Made by a program: the position numbers and the translations under genes. 64,000 nt of DNA, from positions 1-64,000 of the forward strand of contig NZ_JAJCVI010000006.1 in NCBI RefSeq assembly GCF_020567525.1. The letters are read 5' to 3'. Below, piece after piece: positions 1 through 7,431 of this stretch. The first letter of the stretch is position 1, and each line of letters opens with the position of its first letter. The DNA comes from Halorubellus salinus (GTDB lineage: Archaea > Halobacteriota > Halobacteria > Halobacteriales > Natrialbaceae). The notes under the pieces are model-generated. The model saw only the letters and a list, made by a program, of their open reading frames with translations, did no database searches and was not told the DNA's origin.

Positions 1-83
1 CCGAGTTTTAAACGCAACGACTGAGGCGTGGAATATCCGGAATTGCCATCGAATATGGTTAGTGGAGGAGCTGTCGGCTGTAT

Positions 84-107
84 CCCCGCCCTGAAGGGCG
101 GGGTTTT
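84..107 (+). terminator. Perfect hairpin plus T-run at the left edge
   Basis: An 8-bp perfect GC stem (84-91 pairing with 96-103) closes a TGAA loop and is followed by four T residues and AGCC. It can act as an intrinsic terminator for a gene lying left of the window. The same kind of GGGCGGGG-TTTT hairpin is typical of the right end of IS200/IS605 (IS1341-type, tnpB-only) elements and of their guide RNA in haloarchaea, so bases 1-110 could be the tail of such an element. That reading is inference, because no tnpB sequence is inside the window. Confidence 0.55.
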
Positions 108-158
108 AGCCTTGTAACTTCCATAACGTTAATTGCCCGGAGGGAGGCGACTCGCACG

Positions 159-809
159 ATGACGACCACCGACGTCGTCGACAGACCGTCCGAGGCGGTC
201 GCCGTCGCGGAACGATACCGACGACGGGAGCGTCCGTTGAGTGCACTCATCGTGTGCCTCGTCGTCTCGGCGTTCCTCGGCACGTACGTCGTGACGTCGC
301 TGGTCCCGGCGACCGTGGTCGGTGCAGCACTGGCCGTTGTCGCGCGCGCCCCGGTCCTTCGGTCGCGTGGGACCGTGCGGCTCCGAACGGACGACCCCCC
401 TGACGCCGTCGTCGACGCGTTCGCTGGCCCAACCCCGCCAGTGCTCGCGTTCCAGTGGGGAATCGCGGACGAGGTACGACCAGGGACGGACTCGGTGACG
501 TACGAGACCACGTACCTGTTCGGCCGACGCTCCGTCGAGGTCACCGTCGAGTCGCACACGGAACGGACGTCGACCGACGCCCGATGCGTCGAGTTGGTGG
601 TCACGGCCGCGAACCGACCGTGGGCGACGTACACGGCGACCGTCCGCGAACGCGACGGCGGAACGGTCGTCGACGTCGAGTACGCGTCGACCCGGCGCTT
701 CGGGCTGCGGCGACTCCCACAGCAGTGGGTCGCAGAACGCTACCGCGAACGAGCGCTCGCGGTGCAGGGATACGTCGTCGTCGACCGCGACGCACACGTC
801 GGGCGGTGA
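159..809 (+). CDS. Haloarchaeal membrane-anchored protein of unknown function
   Basis: The 216-aa protein has a short charged N-terminus, then two closely spaced hydrophobic segments at about residues 28-47 and 48-63. These are followed by a roughly 150-residue soluble domain rich in beta-strand-forming Val and Thr (about 70-215). The layout suggests a hairpin membrane anchor with a cytoplasmic domain, and the soluble part is loosely reminiscent of SRPBCC-like lipid-binding folds, but I do not recognise a specific family. The ATG at 159 follows a purine-rich GGAGGGAGG stretch (139-147), a good ribosome-binding site about 11 bases upstream. The gene stands alone, after the edge hairpin and convergent with the next gene. 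Confidence 0.7.
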   Translation: MTTTDVVDRPSEAVAVAERYRRRERPLSALIVCLVVSAFLGTYVVTSLVPATVVGAALAVVARAPVLRSRGTVRLRTDDPPDAVVDAFAGPTPPVLAFQWGIADEVRPGTDSVTYETTYLFGRRSVEVTVESHTERTSTDARCVELVVTAANRPWATYTATVRERDGGTVVDVEYASTRRFGLRRLPQQWVAERYRERALAVQGYVVVDRDAHVGR

Positions 810-896
810 CGCAACCGCGCGGGACCCAGCGGTCTGAGCCGTCGCCGTGCGGTATCACGGGCGGGCGTGCGGTCCCCGCTTACCGCATTGGGGCGG

Positions 897-2597
897 TCAC
901 TCGTGGAGGCCGCCGACCTCGTCGTAGAACGACGAGGCGAGCTGGTCGGCCATGTCCTCGTCGCGGTCGATGCGGACGTCGACGACCGTCGGCGTGCTCG
1001 CGGCTTTCGCGTTCTCCAGCGCGGGCACGAGGTCGTCGGGGTCGGTGACGCGGACGCCGCGCGCACCCATCCCCTCGGCGACCTTCACGAAGTCGGTGTC
1101 GTGGAACTCGACGCCGGGAATCTGGTCGTCCATCTGGCGGACCATCCCGAGGCTCGTGTCGTTCAGGACGACGAACGTCGGCGCGACGTCGTGGTCGACC
1201 GCGGTCTCGACGGCGGTCATCGTCATCGTGAACCCGCCGTCGCCCGCGACCGCGATGGCGTCCTTCCCGAGGAGCGCGGCCGTGACCGCCGCAGGTTGCG
1301 CCCAGCCCATGCCGCCGACGCCGCCGGAGCCGTAGTACGACCCCACGGAGTCGGTCTGGAGGTAGTTCAGGAGCCAGAAGCGGTTGTTCCCCGAGTCCGC
1401 GGTGACGACCGTGTTCTCGTCGACCACCTGCTCGATGGCCTTGCACGCACGGTGGGGCTTGATCGGGACGCTATCGCTCTCGCACTTCTCGACCGCGAAG
1501 TCCTCGCGCGCTTCTTCCGCGCGGTCGAGCGCCCAGTTGCCGTCGTCGCCGCTCTCCCCGTCGCCGGTCGCGGCGAGCGCGCGCAGCGTCTCCGCGGCGT
1601 CGCCGATGAGGCCGACGTCGGCGGGGTACACCCAGCCCGCGTTCCGGGTGTCGATGTCCGCGTGCAGGATGGTCTGCTCGTCGGGCCGGATGAACGACGC
1701 GGCCTGCCAGTTCGTGTCCATCGGGTTCATGCGACAGCCGACGACGAGCAAGGTGTCGGCCTCGCTCACGACCTGGTTCGCGCCCTCGTGGCCGAACGAC
1801 CCGATGACGCCCGCCGCGCGCTCGTCGGTCTCCGCGATGGTCGCCTTCCCCAGGTACGAGGTCGCGACGACCGCGTCGTACGCGTCCGCGACCGCCTTCA
1901 GTTCCTTGTACGCACCCGCGGCGTGCACGCCGTTCCCGGCGATTATCACGGGCTTCTCCGCGGCTTCGAGGTGGTCGACCGCCGCGGCGACGTCCCGGTC
2001 CGTCGGCTGGCTCTCCCAGTTCTGGACCTGCCGCTGGTCGTCCCAGACCGGCGGCGTCGCGTCCTCCGGGAACTCGTCGCTCACCGCGTCCCCGTCCAGG
2101 ATGACGGCGGTCGGCCCGGGTCGGCCCGCCGTCGAGTGCTTGAACGCGAGCTGCACCGACCGCACGGTCTCGGTCGCCGACCGCGGGAACCACCACTCCT
2201 TCGTGACGCCGTCGAGGATCTTCGGCAAGGAGAGGCCGCCGTAGTCGCCGCGGGACTGCTGGTAGGGCGCGAGCGTCGAGTAGTCACCGCGTTCGGACGC
2301 CTCCGTGAGCGTCACCATCGGCGAGGACGCAAGGCGAGCCTCCATCTGGCCCATGTTCCCGAGACTCCCGATCCAGGGGCCCTGTCCCGCGAGTACGGCG
2401 GGCGTACTCGTCATCCGCCCGTACGCTTCCGCCATCTGGCTCGCCTCGCGTTCGTCGCGCGGGCGCACCACCTCGACGTCGCTGTCGCCGTGCGCGATCG
2501 TCTCGAAGAGCTCGATGACGCGCCCGCCTGGATACCCGAAGACGTACTCGACGTCGAGCGCGTCCAGGGTCTCGACGACGCGTTCGGCCGTGTTCAT
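897..2597 (-). CDS. Thiamine pyrophosphate-requiring enzyme, acetolactate synthase-like
   Basis: The 566-aa protein has the three-domain layout of the ThDP decarboxylase/synthase family. The N-terminal PYR domain carries a GYPGGR motif (about 20-25) and an E in the RDEREASQMAEAYGR stretch that matches the catalytic Glu of the family. The central domain (about 190-330) is Rossmann-like. The C-terminal PP domain has GDGGF followed by VLND, the GDG-N cofactor/metal motif. It resembles acetolactate synthase large subunits but lacks any neighbouring ilvN or ilvC, so a different 2-oxoacid or CoA substrate is likely. Its ATG overlaps the stop of the upstream EthD-type gene by ATGA, so the two are translated as a pair. 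Substrate is unknown. Confidence 0.85.
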   Translation of the reverse strand: MNTAERVVETLDALDVEYVFGYPGGRVIELFETIAHGDSDVEVVRPRDEREASQMAEAYGRMTSTPAVLAGQGPWIGSLGNMGQMEARLASSPMVTLTEASERGDYSTLAPYQQSRGDYGGLSLPKILDGVTKEWWFPRSATETVRSVQLAFKHSTAGRPGPTAVILDGDAVSDEFPEDATPPVWDDQRQVQNWESQPTDRDVAAAVDHLEAAEKPVIIAGNGVHAAGAYKELKAVADAYDAVVATSYLGKATIAETDERAAGVIGSFGHEGANQVVSEADTLLVVGCRMNPMDTNWQAASFIRPDEQTILHADIDTRNAGWVYPADVGLIGDAAETLRALAATGDGESGDDGNWALDRAEEAREDFAVEKCESDSVPIKPHRACKAIEQVVDENTVVTADSGNNRFWLLNYLQTDSVGSYYGSGGVGGMGWAQPAAVTAALLGKDAIAVAGDGGFTMTMTAVETAVDHDVAPTFVVLNDTSLGMVRQMDDQIPGVEFHDTDFVKVAEGMGARGVRVTDPDDLVPALENAKAASTPTVVDVRIDRDEDMADQLASSFYDEVGGLHE

Positions 2598-2941
2598 GCC
2601 GCGTCCCCTCCCGAATCGTCCTCCGTGTCGTCGAACTGGACGGTCTCCTCGACGTACAGCGTCGGGCCCTCGTCGGGCTTCGCGAAGTGCTCGAGGTCCG
2701 CCTGGACCTCGCGCCCGACGTCGGACTCGAACGCCGCCTGCAGGTCGCCCATGTCCTCGAAGTAGAGTTCGACGACGCCGTCGTACTCGCTTCGCTCGGG
2801 GTCGGTCGGGACGCTCGTCGCGTACTTCTTCGCGTGCGGGAGGTCCTCTGCGAGCGGGACGTGCTCCTCGTACCAGTACTCGACGAACTCGTCGTGGGTC
2901 AGGTCGTCCGCGCGGACGAGCATGTTCACAAGCTTAATCAT
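2594..2941 (-). CDS. EthD-domain dimeric alpha/beta-barrel protein
   Basis: The 115-aa protein starts MIKLVNMLVRADDLTHDEF and contains the EthD hallmark in which a short ferredoxin-like fold begins with a hydrophobic strand and a 'F-x-x-YW-x-x-EHVPLA' helix (residues about 19-31). The frame is open further upstream, but the ATG at 2941 is chosen because it sits right at the start of the EthD domain. Members of this family are small stand-alone proteins, often partners of degradative oxidoreductases, with mostly unknown chemistry. The gene overlaps the following TPP-enzyme gene by four bases, so the two probably act in the same pathway. Confidence 0.8.
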   Translation of the reverse strand: MIKLVNMLVRADDLTHDEFVEYWYEEHVPLAEDLPHAKKYATSVPTDPERSEYDGVVELYFEDMGDLQAAFESDVGREVQADLEHFAKPDEGPTLYVEETVQFDDTEDDSGGDAA

Positions 2942-3083
2942 GCGCTGACTGACGCAGAGCCGTGACTTACACGTGACGGTCGCTGGCGGTCCCGTCGCTC
3001 GATTCGGACCGCGGGATGCCATGACGGGGTATCGCGATGGTTTCGCGGTCGAAGCCACCGCCTACCCGCACGATACATCCAGC

Positions 3084-3092
3084 ATATTTATA
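3084..3092 (+). promoter_or_regulatory. TATA box of pckA
   Basis: ATATTTATA lies in a locally AT-rich patch about 32 bp upstream of the PEP carboxykinase ATG. That spacing fits an archaeal core promoter giving a leaderless or nearly leaderless mRNA. Confidence 0.65.
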
Positions 3093-3119
3093 CAGCATTA
3101 CGCAATCTAATCAATCACG

Positions 3120-4667
3120 ATGTCAGACATGGGGATAGAACACCCTGCGACCGTCACGCGACGGTCGGACCTTCCGGACCCGCGGTCGGCGCCGAACGTG
3201 ACGTACAACCCGTCGCTGTCCGCGCTCCGCGGGGCCTCCTCCCACCTCGAGACGACGACCGAGTACGACTCGCCGAGTTACGTGAGCGAGTGCCGCTCGC
3301 GGAGTGCCGCACAGACCAAGACCACGGTCGACGACGACTTCTCGCCCGCCGACTATCGCGTCGTCGCCGACGCCGTCGACCGCATCGGCGAGGGCGAGTG
3401 GGTGTGCCTCGACCGCCGGATGGGGCGTCACGACGACGCCTCCTCGATCTGCCGGCTGTTCGTGCCACGCGAGTACGGCCGCATCGCGCTCGCGTGGGGG
3501 AAGCTCTTCGAGCCCCTCGACGTCCCCGAGGACGAGACTGTCGACCCGGACTACGTGACGGTCCAGGTCCCCGACGCCGACGAGGTCGCCATCCGCGTGC
3601 TCGCCGAGGAAGGCATCACGGCGGTCGTCGGGAGCGACTACACGGGCGAGGCGAAGAAGAGCTTCCTCCGCCTGTTCATGTGGGACGCCAAGCGGAAAGG
3701 CGGCCTCGGACTGCACGCGGGCTCGAAGCGCGTGACGGTTCGCGACGACGCGGGCGACCTCCAGACGAAGGGACAGGTGTTCCTCGGGCTGTCGGCGACC
3801 GGGAAGTCGACGCTGACCGCGCACGGCCTCTGGCTCGACGAGGACGCTGGCGAGTCCGCGACGATGCTCCAGGACGACGTGTGCGCGCTCACGCCCGACG
3901 GCGAGGTCGCGGGCAGCGAAGGCGCCGGCCTCTACATCAAGACCATCGGCCTGGACCGCGACGAACAGGAGGCGCTGTACGACGCCGCGACCCACGAGTC
4001 CGCGGTCCTCGAGAACGCCGCCGTGGACGACGACGGCACCGTGCACTTCGACGAGGACCGGTACACGACGAACTCGCGCGCGGTCGTCAAGCGCGAGCAC
4101 CTCTCGAGTGCGGCCGACGACATCGACCTCGGCGGCGTCGACCAGGTGTTCTTCATCACGCGCAACCCCCTGATGCCGCCGGTCGCGAAGCTCGACGAGG
4201 CCGCGGCCGCGGCCGCGTTCATGCTCGGCGAGTCCATCCAGACGAGCGCGGGCGACCCCGACGCCGCGGGCGAAGCCATCCGCGTCGTCGGGACGAACCC
4301 CTTCATCATGGGGAGCAAGGGCGAGGAAGGCAACCGCTTCCGTGAACTCGTCCGCGACCTCGACGTCGAGTGCTACGTCCTCAACACGGGCTGCGTCGGC
4401 ACCACCGACGACCCGCAGGACGTCGGCGTCCGCGAGTCCGTCACCATCCTCCGCGAGATCGCGCGCGGTAGCGTGGACTGGGAGCACGACGACCGCACCG
4501 GCATGACCGTCCCCAGTCACGTCCCCGGTATCGACGTCGACGAGTACTGCGTGCCCGACCACGTCGACGACTACGAGGCCGCCGCCGCGGAACTCCGCGA
4601 GGAACGCCGCGAGTACCTCGCCGAGTTCCCGGAGCTCGACGACGACGTCGTCGACGCCGTCTACTGA
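3120..4667 (+). CDS. pckA: Phosphoenolpyruvate carboxykinase (ATP)
   Basis: This 515-aa protein catalyses oxaloacetate + ATP to PEP + CO2 + ADP, the entry step of gluconeogenesis in the cytoplasm. The mobile-domain signature YTGEAKKS is at about 174-181. The kinase-1a P-loop GLSATGKST is at about 222-230 and the kinase-2 metal-binding LQDD near 250. An NSRA segment near 320 precedes the C-terminal nucleotide-binding lobe. The P-loop and the absence of GTP-type signatures place it in the ATP family, and the length fits. The start follows a clear TATA box. It lies divergent from the EthD/TPP pair. Confidence 0.95.
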   Translation: MSDMGIEHPATVTRRSDLPDPRSAPNVTYNPSLSALRGASSHLETTTEYDSPSYVSECRSRSAAQTKTTVDDDFSPADYRVVADAVDRIGEGEWVCLDRRMGRHDDASSICRLFVPREYGRIALAWGKLFEPLDVPEDETVDPDYVTVQVPDADEVAIRVLAEEGITAVVGSDYTGEAKKSFLRLFMWDAKRKGGLGLHAGSKRVTVRDDAGDLQTKGQVFLGLSATGKSTLTAHGLWLDEDAGESATMLQDDVCALTPDGEVAGSEGAGLYIKTIGLDRDEQEALYDAATHESAVLENAAVDDDGTVHFDEDRYTTNSRAVVKREHLSSAADDIDLGGVDQVFFITRNPLMPPVAKLDEAAAAAAFMLGESIQTSAGDPDAAGEAIRVVGTNPFIMGSKGEEGNRFRELVRDLDVECYVLNTGCVGTTDDPQDVGVRESVTILREIARGSVDWEHDDRTGMTVPSHVPGIDVDEYCVPDHVDDYEAAAAELREERREYLAEFPELDDDVVDAVY

Positions 4668-4701
4668 CCGCAGGCGTCGCCGCTTCGCTGCTTGACTCCT
4701 C

Positions 4702-4896
4702 TCATCCGGACCGCGAGTACCACGTCGCGCCGAGCGCGAGCGCCACGGCGGCGAGTGCGATGACGAACGGGAGGGGGCCGTCGGCGAGGCCGTCGAAGCT
4801 CCAGCCGCCGAACGCGGCGCCCGCGAGGGCGACGACGGCGACGAGCGCACCGACGCCCTGGAGGAGCCGGGAGTCTGACTTGCCGGCGCCGGGCAT
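4702..4896 (-). CDS. Small two-helix membrane protein
   Basis: The 64-aa protein has two predicted transmembrane segments (about residues 12-29 and 43-59) separated by a short Gly/Asp-rich loop and ends in a basic YSRSG tail. It resembles the many small haloarchaeal membrane proteins without assigned function. Its ATG overlaps, by TGATG, the stop of a 12-codon upstream open frame (4896-4934), which could couple its translation. It is convergent with pckA. Confidence 0.6.
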   Translation of the reverse strand: MPGAGKSDSRLLQGVGALVAVVALAGAAFGGWSFDGLADGPLPFVIALAAVALALGATWYSRSG

Positions 4897-4934
4897 CAGC
4901 GACGCACCTCGTCGGGGGACCAGTGACTTCCCAT
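4896..4934 (-). other. 12-codon upstream frame coupled to the small membrane protein
   Basis: Reading on the minus strand, ATG at 4934 opens MGSHWSPDEVRR and stops with TGA, which overlaps the next ATG as TGATG. It may be a leader cistron or a chance frame, and no homology can be claimed. Confidence 0.25.
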
Positions 4935-5116
4935 ACGCAGAACGTGTCTCTGTTCCAACATCAGTTTTTCGACGGTCAGTGACCGTCCGGGCCGCGACCT
5001 GTCGCTACGCGACCACGGTCCGTCCTCGAGGGACCGACCCGGGAGCGGGCGCGTCGCGTCGACGAGATTCGCCGCGACGGTGAACGTTCAAGTTCACGCG
5101 GCGACGACGCACTGGC

Positions 5117-5293
5117 ATGGCCGAACTACGGAAACCGGACGAACGCGAGTGCGAGCGCTGCGGTCGAACGGAGGTCTGGGACGACGACCAGGACACGTGG
5201 CGCGTCCCCGACCAGGACGACGCGACCGCAATCGGCGACGTGCACTGCGTGCACGAGTGGGACATCGACGGGTCGTTCCGCCCCATCGAGTAG
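5117..5293 (+). CDS. HEWD-family small zinc-binding protein
   Basis: This 58-aa protein is shorter than most gene-finder cutoffs. It begins MAELRKPDEREC and carries a CxxC pair (C12, C15) and, near the end, CVHEWDIDGSFRPIE with a Cys-x-His (C44, H46). This is the HEWD motif that names the haloarchaeal HEWD family. The spacing C-x2-C...C-x-H fits a single zinc site. Function is unknown; such microproteins are often regulatory in Halobacteria. It lies 25 bp upstream of cutA on the same strand, so the two may be co-transcribed. Confidence 0.8.
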   Translation: MAELRKPDERECERCGRTEVWDDDQDTWRVPDQDDATAIGDVHCVHEWDIDGSFRPIE

Positions 5294-5318
5294 CGATGCG
5301 CGCGAGGACCGACTGACG

Positions 5319-5669
5319 ATGCCGACCGCGTACGTCACCGCGCCGCCGGACGCCGCCGACGAACTCGCCACGGCGCTCGTCGAGGAACGCCTCGCTGCGT
5401 GCGTGAACCAACTCCAGTGCCGCTCCACGTACCGCTGGACCGACGCGGAGGGCGGCGACGCCGACGGCGACGACGCCATCCAGCGCGACGACGAGGTGAT
5501 ACTGCTCGCGAAGACCACCGACGACCGCTACGACGAACTCGAAGCACGCGTCGAGGAACTCCACCCCTACGACGTCCCGTGCATCGAGCGGTTCGACGAA
5601 GCAGGCCTGCTGGACGCGTACGGCGACTGGGTGGCTGAGGCGACGGCATCGTCCGACGACGGCGCGTAG
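5319..5669 (+). CDS. cutA: Divalent-cation tolerance protein CutA
   Basis: The 116-aa protein matches the CutA1 family of trimeric, ferredoxin-like cytoplasmic proteins linked to copper and other divalent cations. The order of elements is typical: N-terminal strand and helix with LVEERLAACVN (about 21-31), then an R-x-TYRW strand, a LLAKTT strand, and ELHPYDVPCIE (about 82-92). There is an unusual acidic insertion (EGGDADGDD, about 44-52) in the loop after the TYRW strand, as expected for a halophile. The biochemical role of CutA is still uncertain. The gene follows the HEWD microprotein by 25 bp. Confidence 0.92.
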   Translation: MPTAYVTAPPDAADELATALVEERLAACVNQLQCRSTYRWTDAEGGDADGDDAIQRDDEVILLAKTTDDRYDELEARVEELHPYDVPCIERFDEAGLLDAYGDWVAEATASSDDGA

Positions 5670-5678
5670 AAGAGCCGG

Positions 5679-6266
5679 TCAGTTCGGGACGCTGGCGTCG
5701 ACGCGGTCGGCGAGGTCGACGGCCATGGCTTCGAACCGGCGGGGGACGTCGAAGCGGGCGTCGGCGCGGAGGTCGTAGTCGAGGTCGGGGCGCTGGCCCT
5801 CCCAGGTCTGCTGGGGGAACAGTTCGGGGAGTTCGTACTGGCCGAGCGCGCGGTCGGCGCGCTTGACGGCGCGGTACTGCTCGTCGCTCGGCGGGGAGAC
5901 GTCGAACGCCGCCCAGACGGCGTCCTGGATGTCGTCCTCTATCTCGCGGTACCCCGGGAGGTGGCGCTTGAGGGGGCTGGGGACGTCCGTGACGTACGCT
6001 TCGGCGGCGTCGTGCAGGAGCCCGTAGAACTGCACTCGCTCGCTCTCGCCGGCGCGCTTCAGCTCTTCCGTGACGTGGATGGAGTGCAGGGCGACGCTGT
6101 AGAAGAACGCGGTCTGGCCCGCGCCGCGGCAGACGTTACTGAGTCCGTGCGCGAGGTCCTCGAGCGCTATCTGCTCGGGTGCCGGGTCGAGCGGTCGGAA
6201 GGACCGACCGGTGTGGGTGCTTATGGCTTCGTCCTGGGCCGCCGTATCGTCGACATGTAGTTCCAT
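5679..6266 (-). CDS. HD-domain hydrolase, YfbR-like
   Basis: The 195-aa cytoplasmic protein contains an HD metal-binding domain. H61 lies in ALHSIHV, and the HD pair is in LLHDAAEAYVTDVPSPLK (about 84-101), followed by a distal Asp in VKRADRALGQYE. The upstream segment LEDLAHGLSNVCRGAGQT is characteristic of the YfbR/phage HD hydrolases that act on nucleoside monophosphates. The family suggests a 5'-nucleotidase-type activity, but the substrate is not shown by sequence. It is convergent with cutA (9 bp apart) and has its own upstream region. Confidence 0.85.
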   Translation of the reverse strand: MELHVDDTAAQDEAISTHTGRSFRPLDPAPEQIALEDLAHGLSNVCRGAGQTAFFYSVALHSIHVTEELKRAGESERVQFYGLLHDAAEAYVTDVPSPLKRHLPGYREIEDDIQDAVWAAFDVSPPSDEQYRAVKRADRALGQYELPELFPQQTWEGQRPDLDYDLRADARFDVPRRFEAMAVDLADRVDASVPN

Positions 6267-6491
6267 AGAGAATCACCGTTTTCACCTTCTCAATACCTTG
6301 CAGCAATTAAGGGTTTCGTCGCCGGAGGGCTTCGGCAGGCGCTCCCGTGGGGACGCGTTACCGTGGGGATGCGGTCCCGTGCGAGACAACTGAAGCGACC
6401 TCCAGCGACTCGGGTCGTTCGACCAGGTGAACGGACTCCAGAATAGACGAGCCGGAAGAGGGGCGACGCGGGAAGTCGTCGACCGCTCCAG

Positions 6492-7229
6492 TCAGTCCAT
6501 GAGGTTCTCGCTGAGGTCGAACGTCTCGTCGCCCGCGAGGACGTGCACCTCGGCGTCGCTCCCGGTCGCCTTCACCTCCTTCGCGAAGTCTTCGGGGTCC
6601 TGCTCGATGGGCGGGAACGTGTCGTAGTGGATGGGCAGCGCGTGGTCGACGTTCAGCCAGTCGACCGCGATGGCCGCCTGCCAGGGCCCCATCGTGAAGT
6701 GGTCGCCGATGGGGACGGCGACGACGTCCGGTTCGAGGAACGGCCCGATGACGTCACGCATCTCCGTCATCAGCCCGGTGTCGCCCGCGTGGTAGAACGA
6801 CACGGACTCCTCGTCGCTGACCTGCGTCGGCTTCGTGTCCGAGATGACGAAGCCGGCGGGCATCCCGCCGCTCGTCCCGTACCCGGTCTCCATCCCGTTC
6901 GTGTGGTCCGCGCGATGCATCGTGACGTACGCGTCACCGCACTCGACGGTCCCGCCGATGTTCATCCCCATGCCGCCGACCGCCTCGTAGTCGCCGAACT
7001 CGTCGCGACAGTACTCGACGACCTCCGGGGTCGCGACGAGCTTCGTGCCCTCGTACCGGTCGACGTCCCCGATGTGGTCCGCGTGGCCGTGCGTGAGGAG
7101 GACGTAATCAGGGTCGAGTTCCTCCGGGTCGGTGTCCGTCTTCGGGTTGTCGAAGAACGGGTCGATGAGGAGGCTGGTCTCGCCGAGTTCGACACCGAAC
7201 GTGGAGTGACCGTACCAGGTGATTTCCAT
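6492..7229 (-). CDS. UPF0173 metal-dependent hydrolase (MBL fold)
   Basis: The 245-aa protein begins [15 protein letters not shown], exactly where UPF0173 family members begin, so the ATG at 7229 is preferred to one eight codons upstream. The metallo-beta-lactamase signature THGHADH (about 53-59) and later His/Asp ligands ([22 protein letters not shown]) are complete, so it should bind two metals and be active. The substrate of this conserved family is unknown. Nothing in the flanks points to a pathway. Confidence 0.9.
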   Translation of the reverse strand: MEITWYGHSTFGVELGETSLLIDPFFDNPKTDTDPEELDPDYVLLTHGHADHIGDVDRYEGTKLVATPEVVEYCRDEFGDYEAVGGMGMNIGGTVECGDAYVTMHRADHTNGMETGYGTSGGMPAGFVISDTKPTQVSDEESVSFYHAGDTGLMTEMRDVIGPFLEPDVVAVPIGDHFTMGPWQAAIAVDWLNVDHALPIHYDTFPPIEQDPEDFAKEVKATGSDAEVHVLAGDETFDLSENLMD

Positions 7230-7431
7230 GGTCGTCCCGAGATACGCCTGCACGTTCCGTAAAGGTTCGCGACGAGGAAGCGCCGATAAACGGTCCAGTC
7301 CCGCTCCGTCGGGCGGTCTACCGCCCGACGACCGGAGCGCAGGCGCGTCCCCGCGACCGATCGAGCGGGGTTCGTCGACCGCGAGCGGTTTTCGACAACA
7401 GTTTTAGGCCGGGTTCCCTCTACCAGAGCAA

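Noticed and set aside
867-2765. Long open frame on the plus strand (632 codons) opposite the TPP enzyme
   Set aside because: It is antisense to two well-recognised genes, its translation is Arg/Val/Asp-rich without motifs, and it is typical of high-GC antisense frames.
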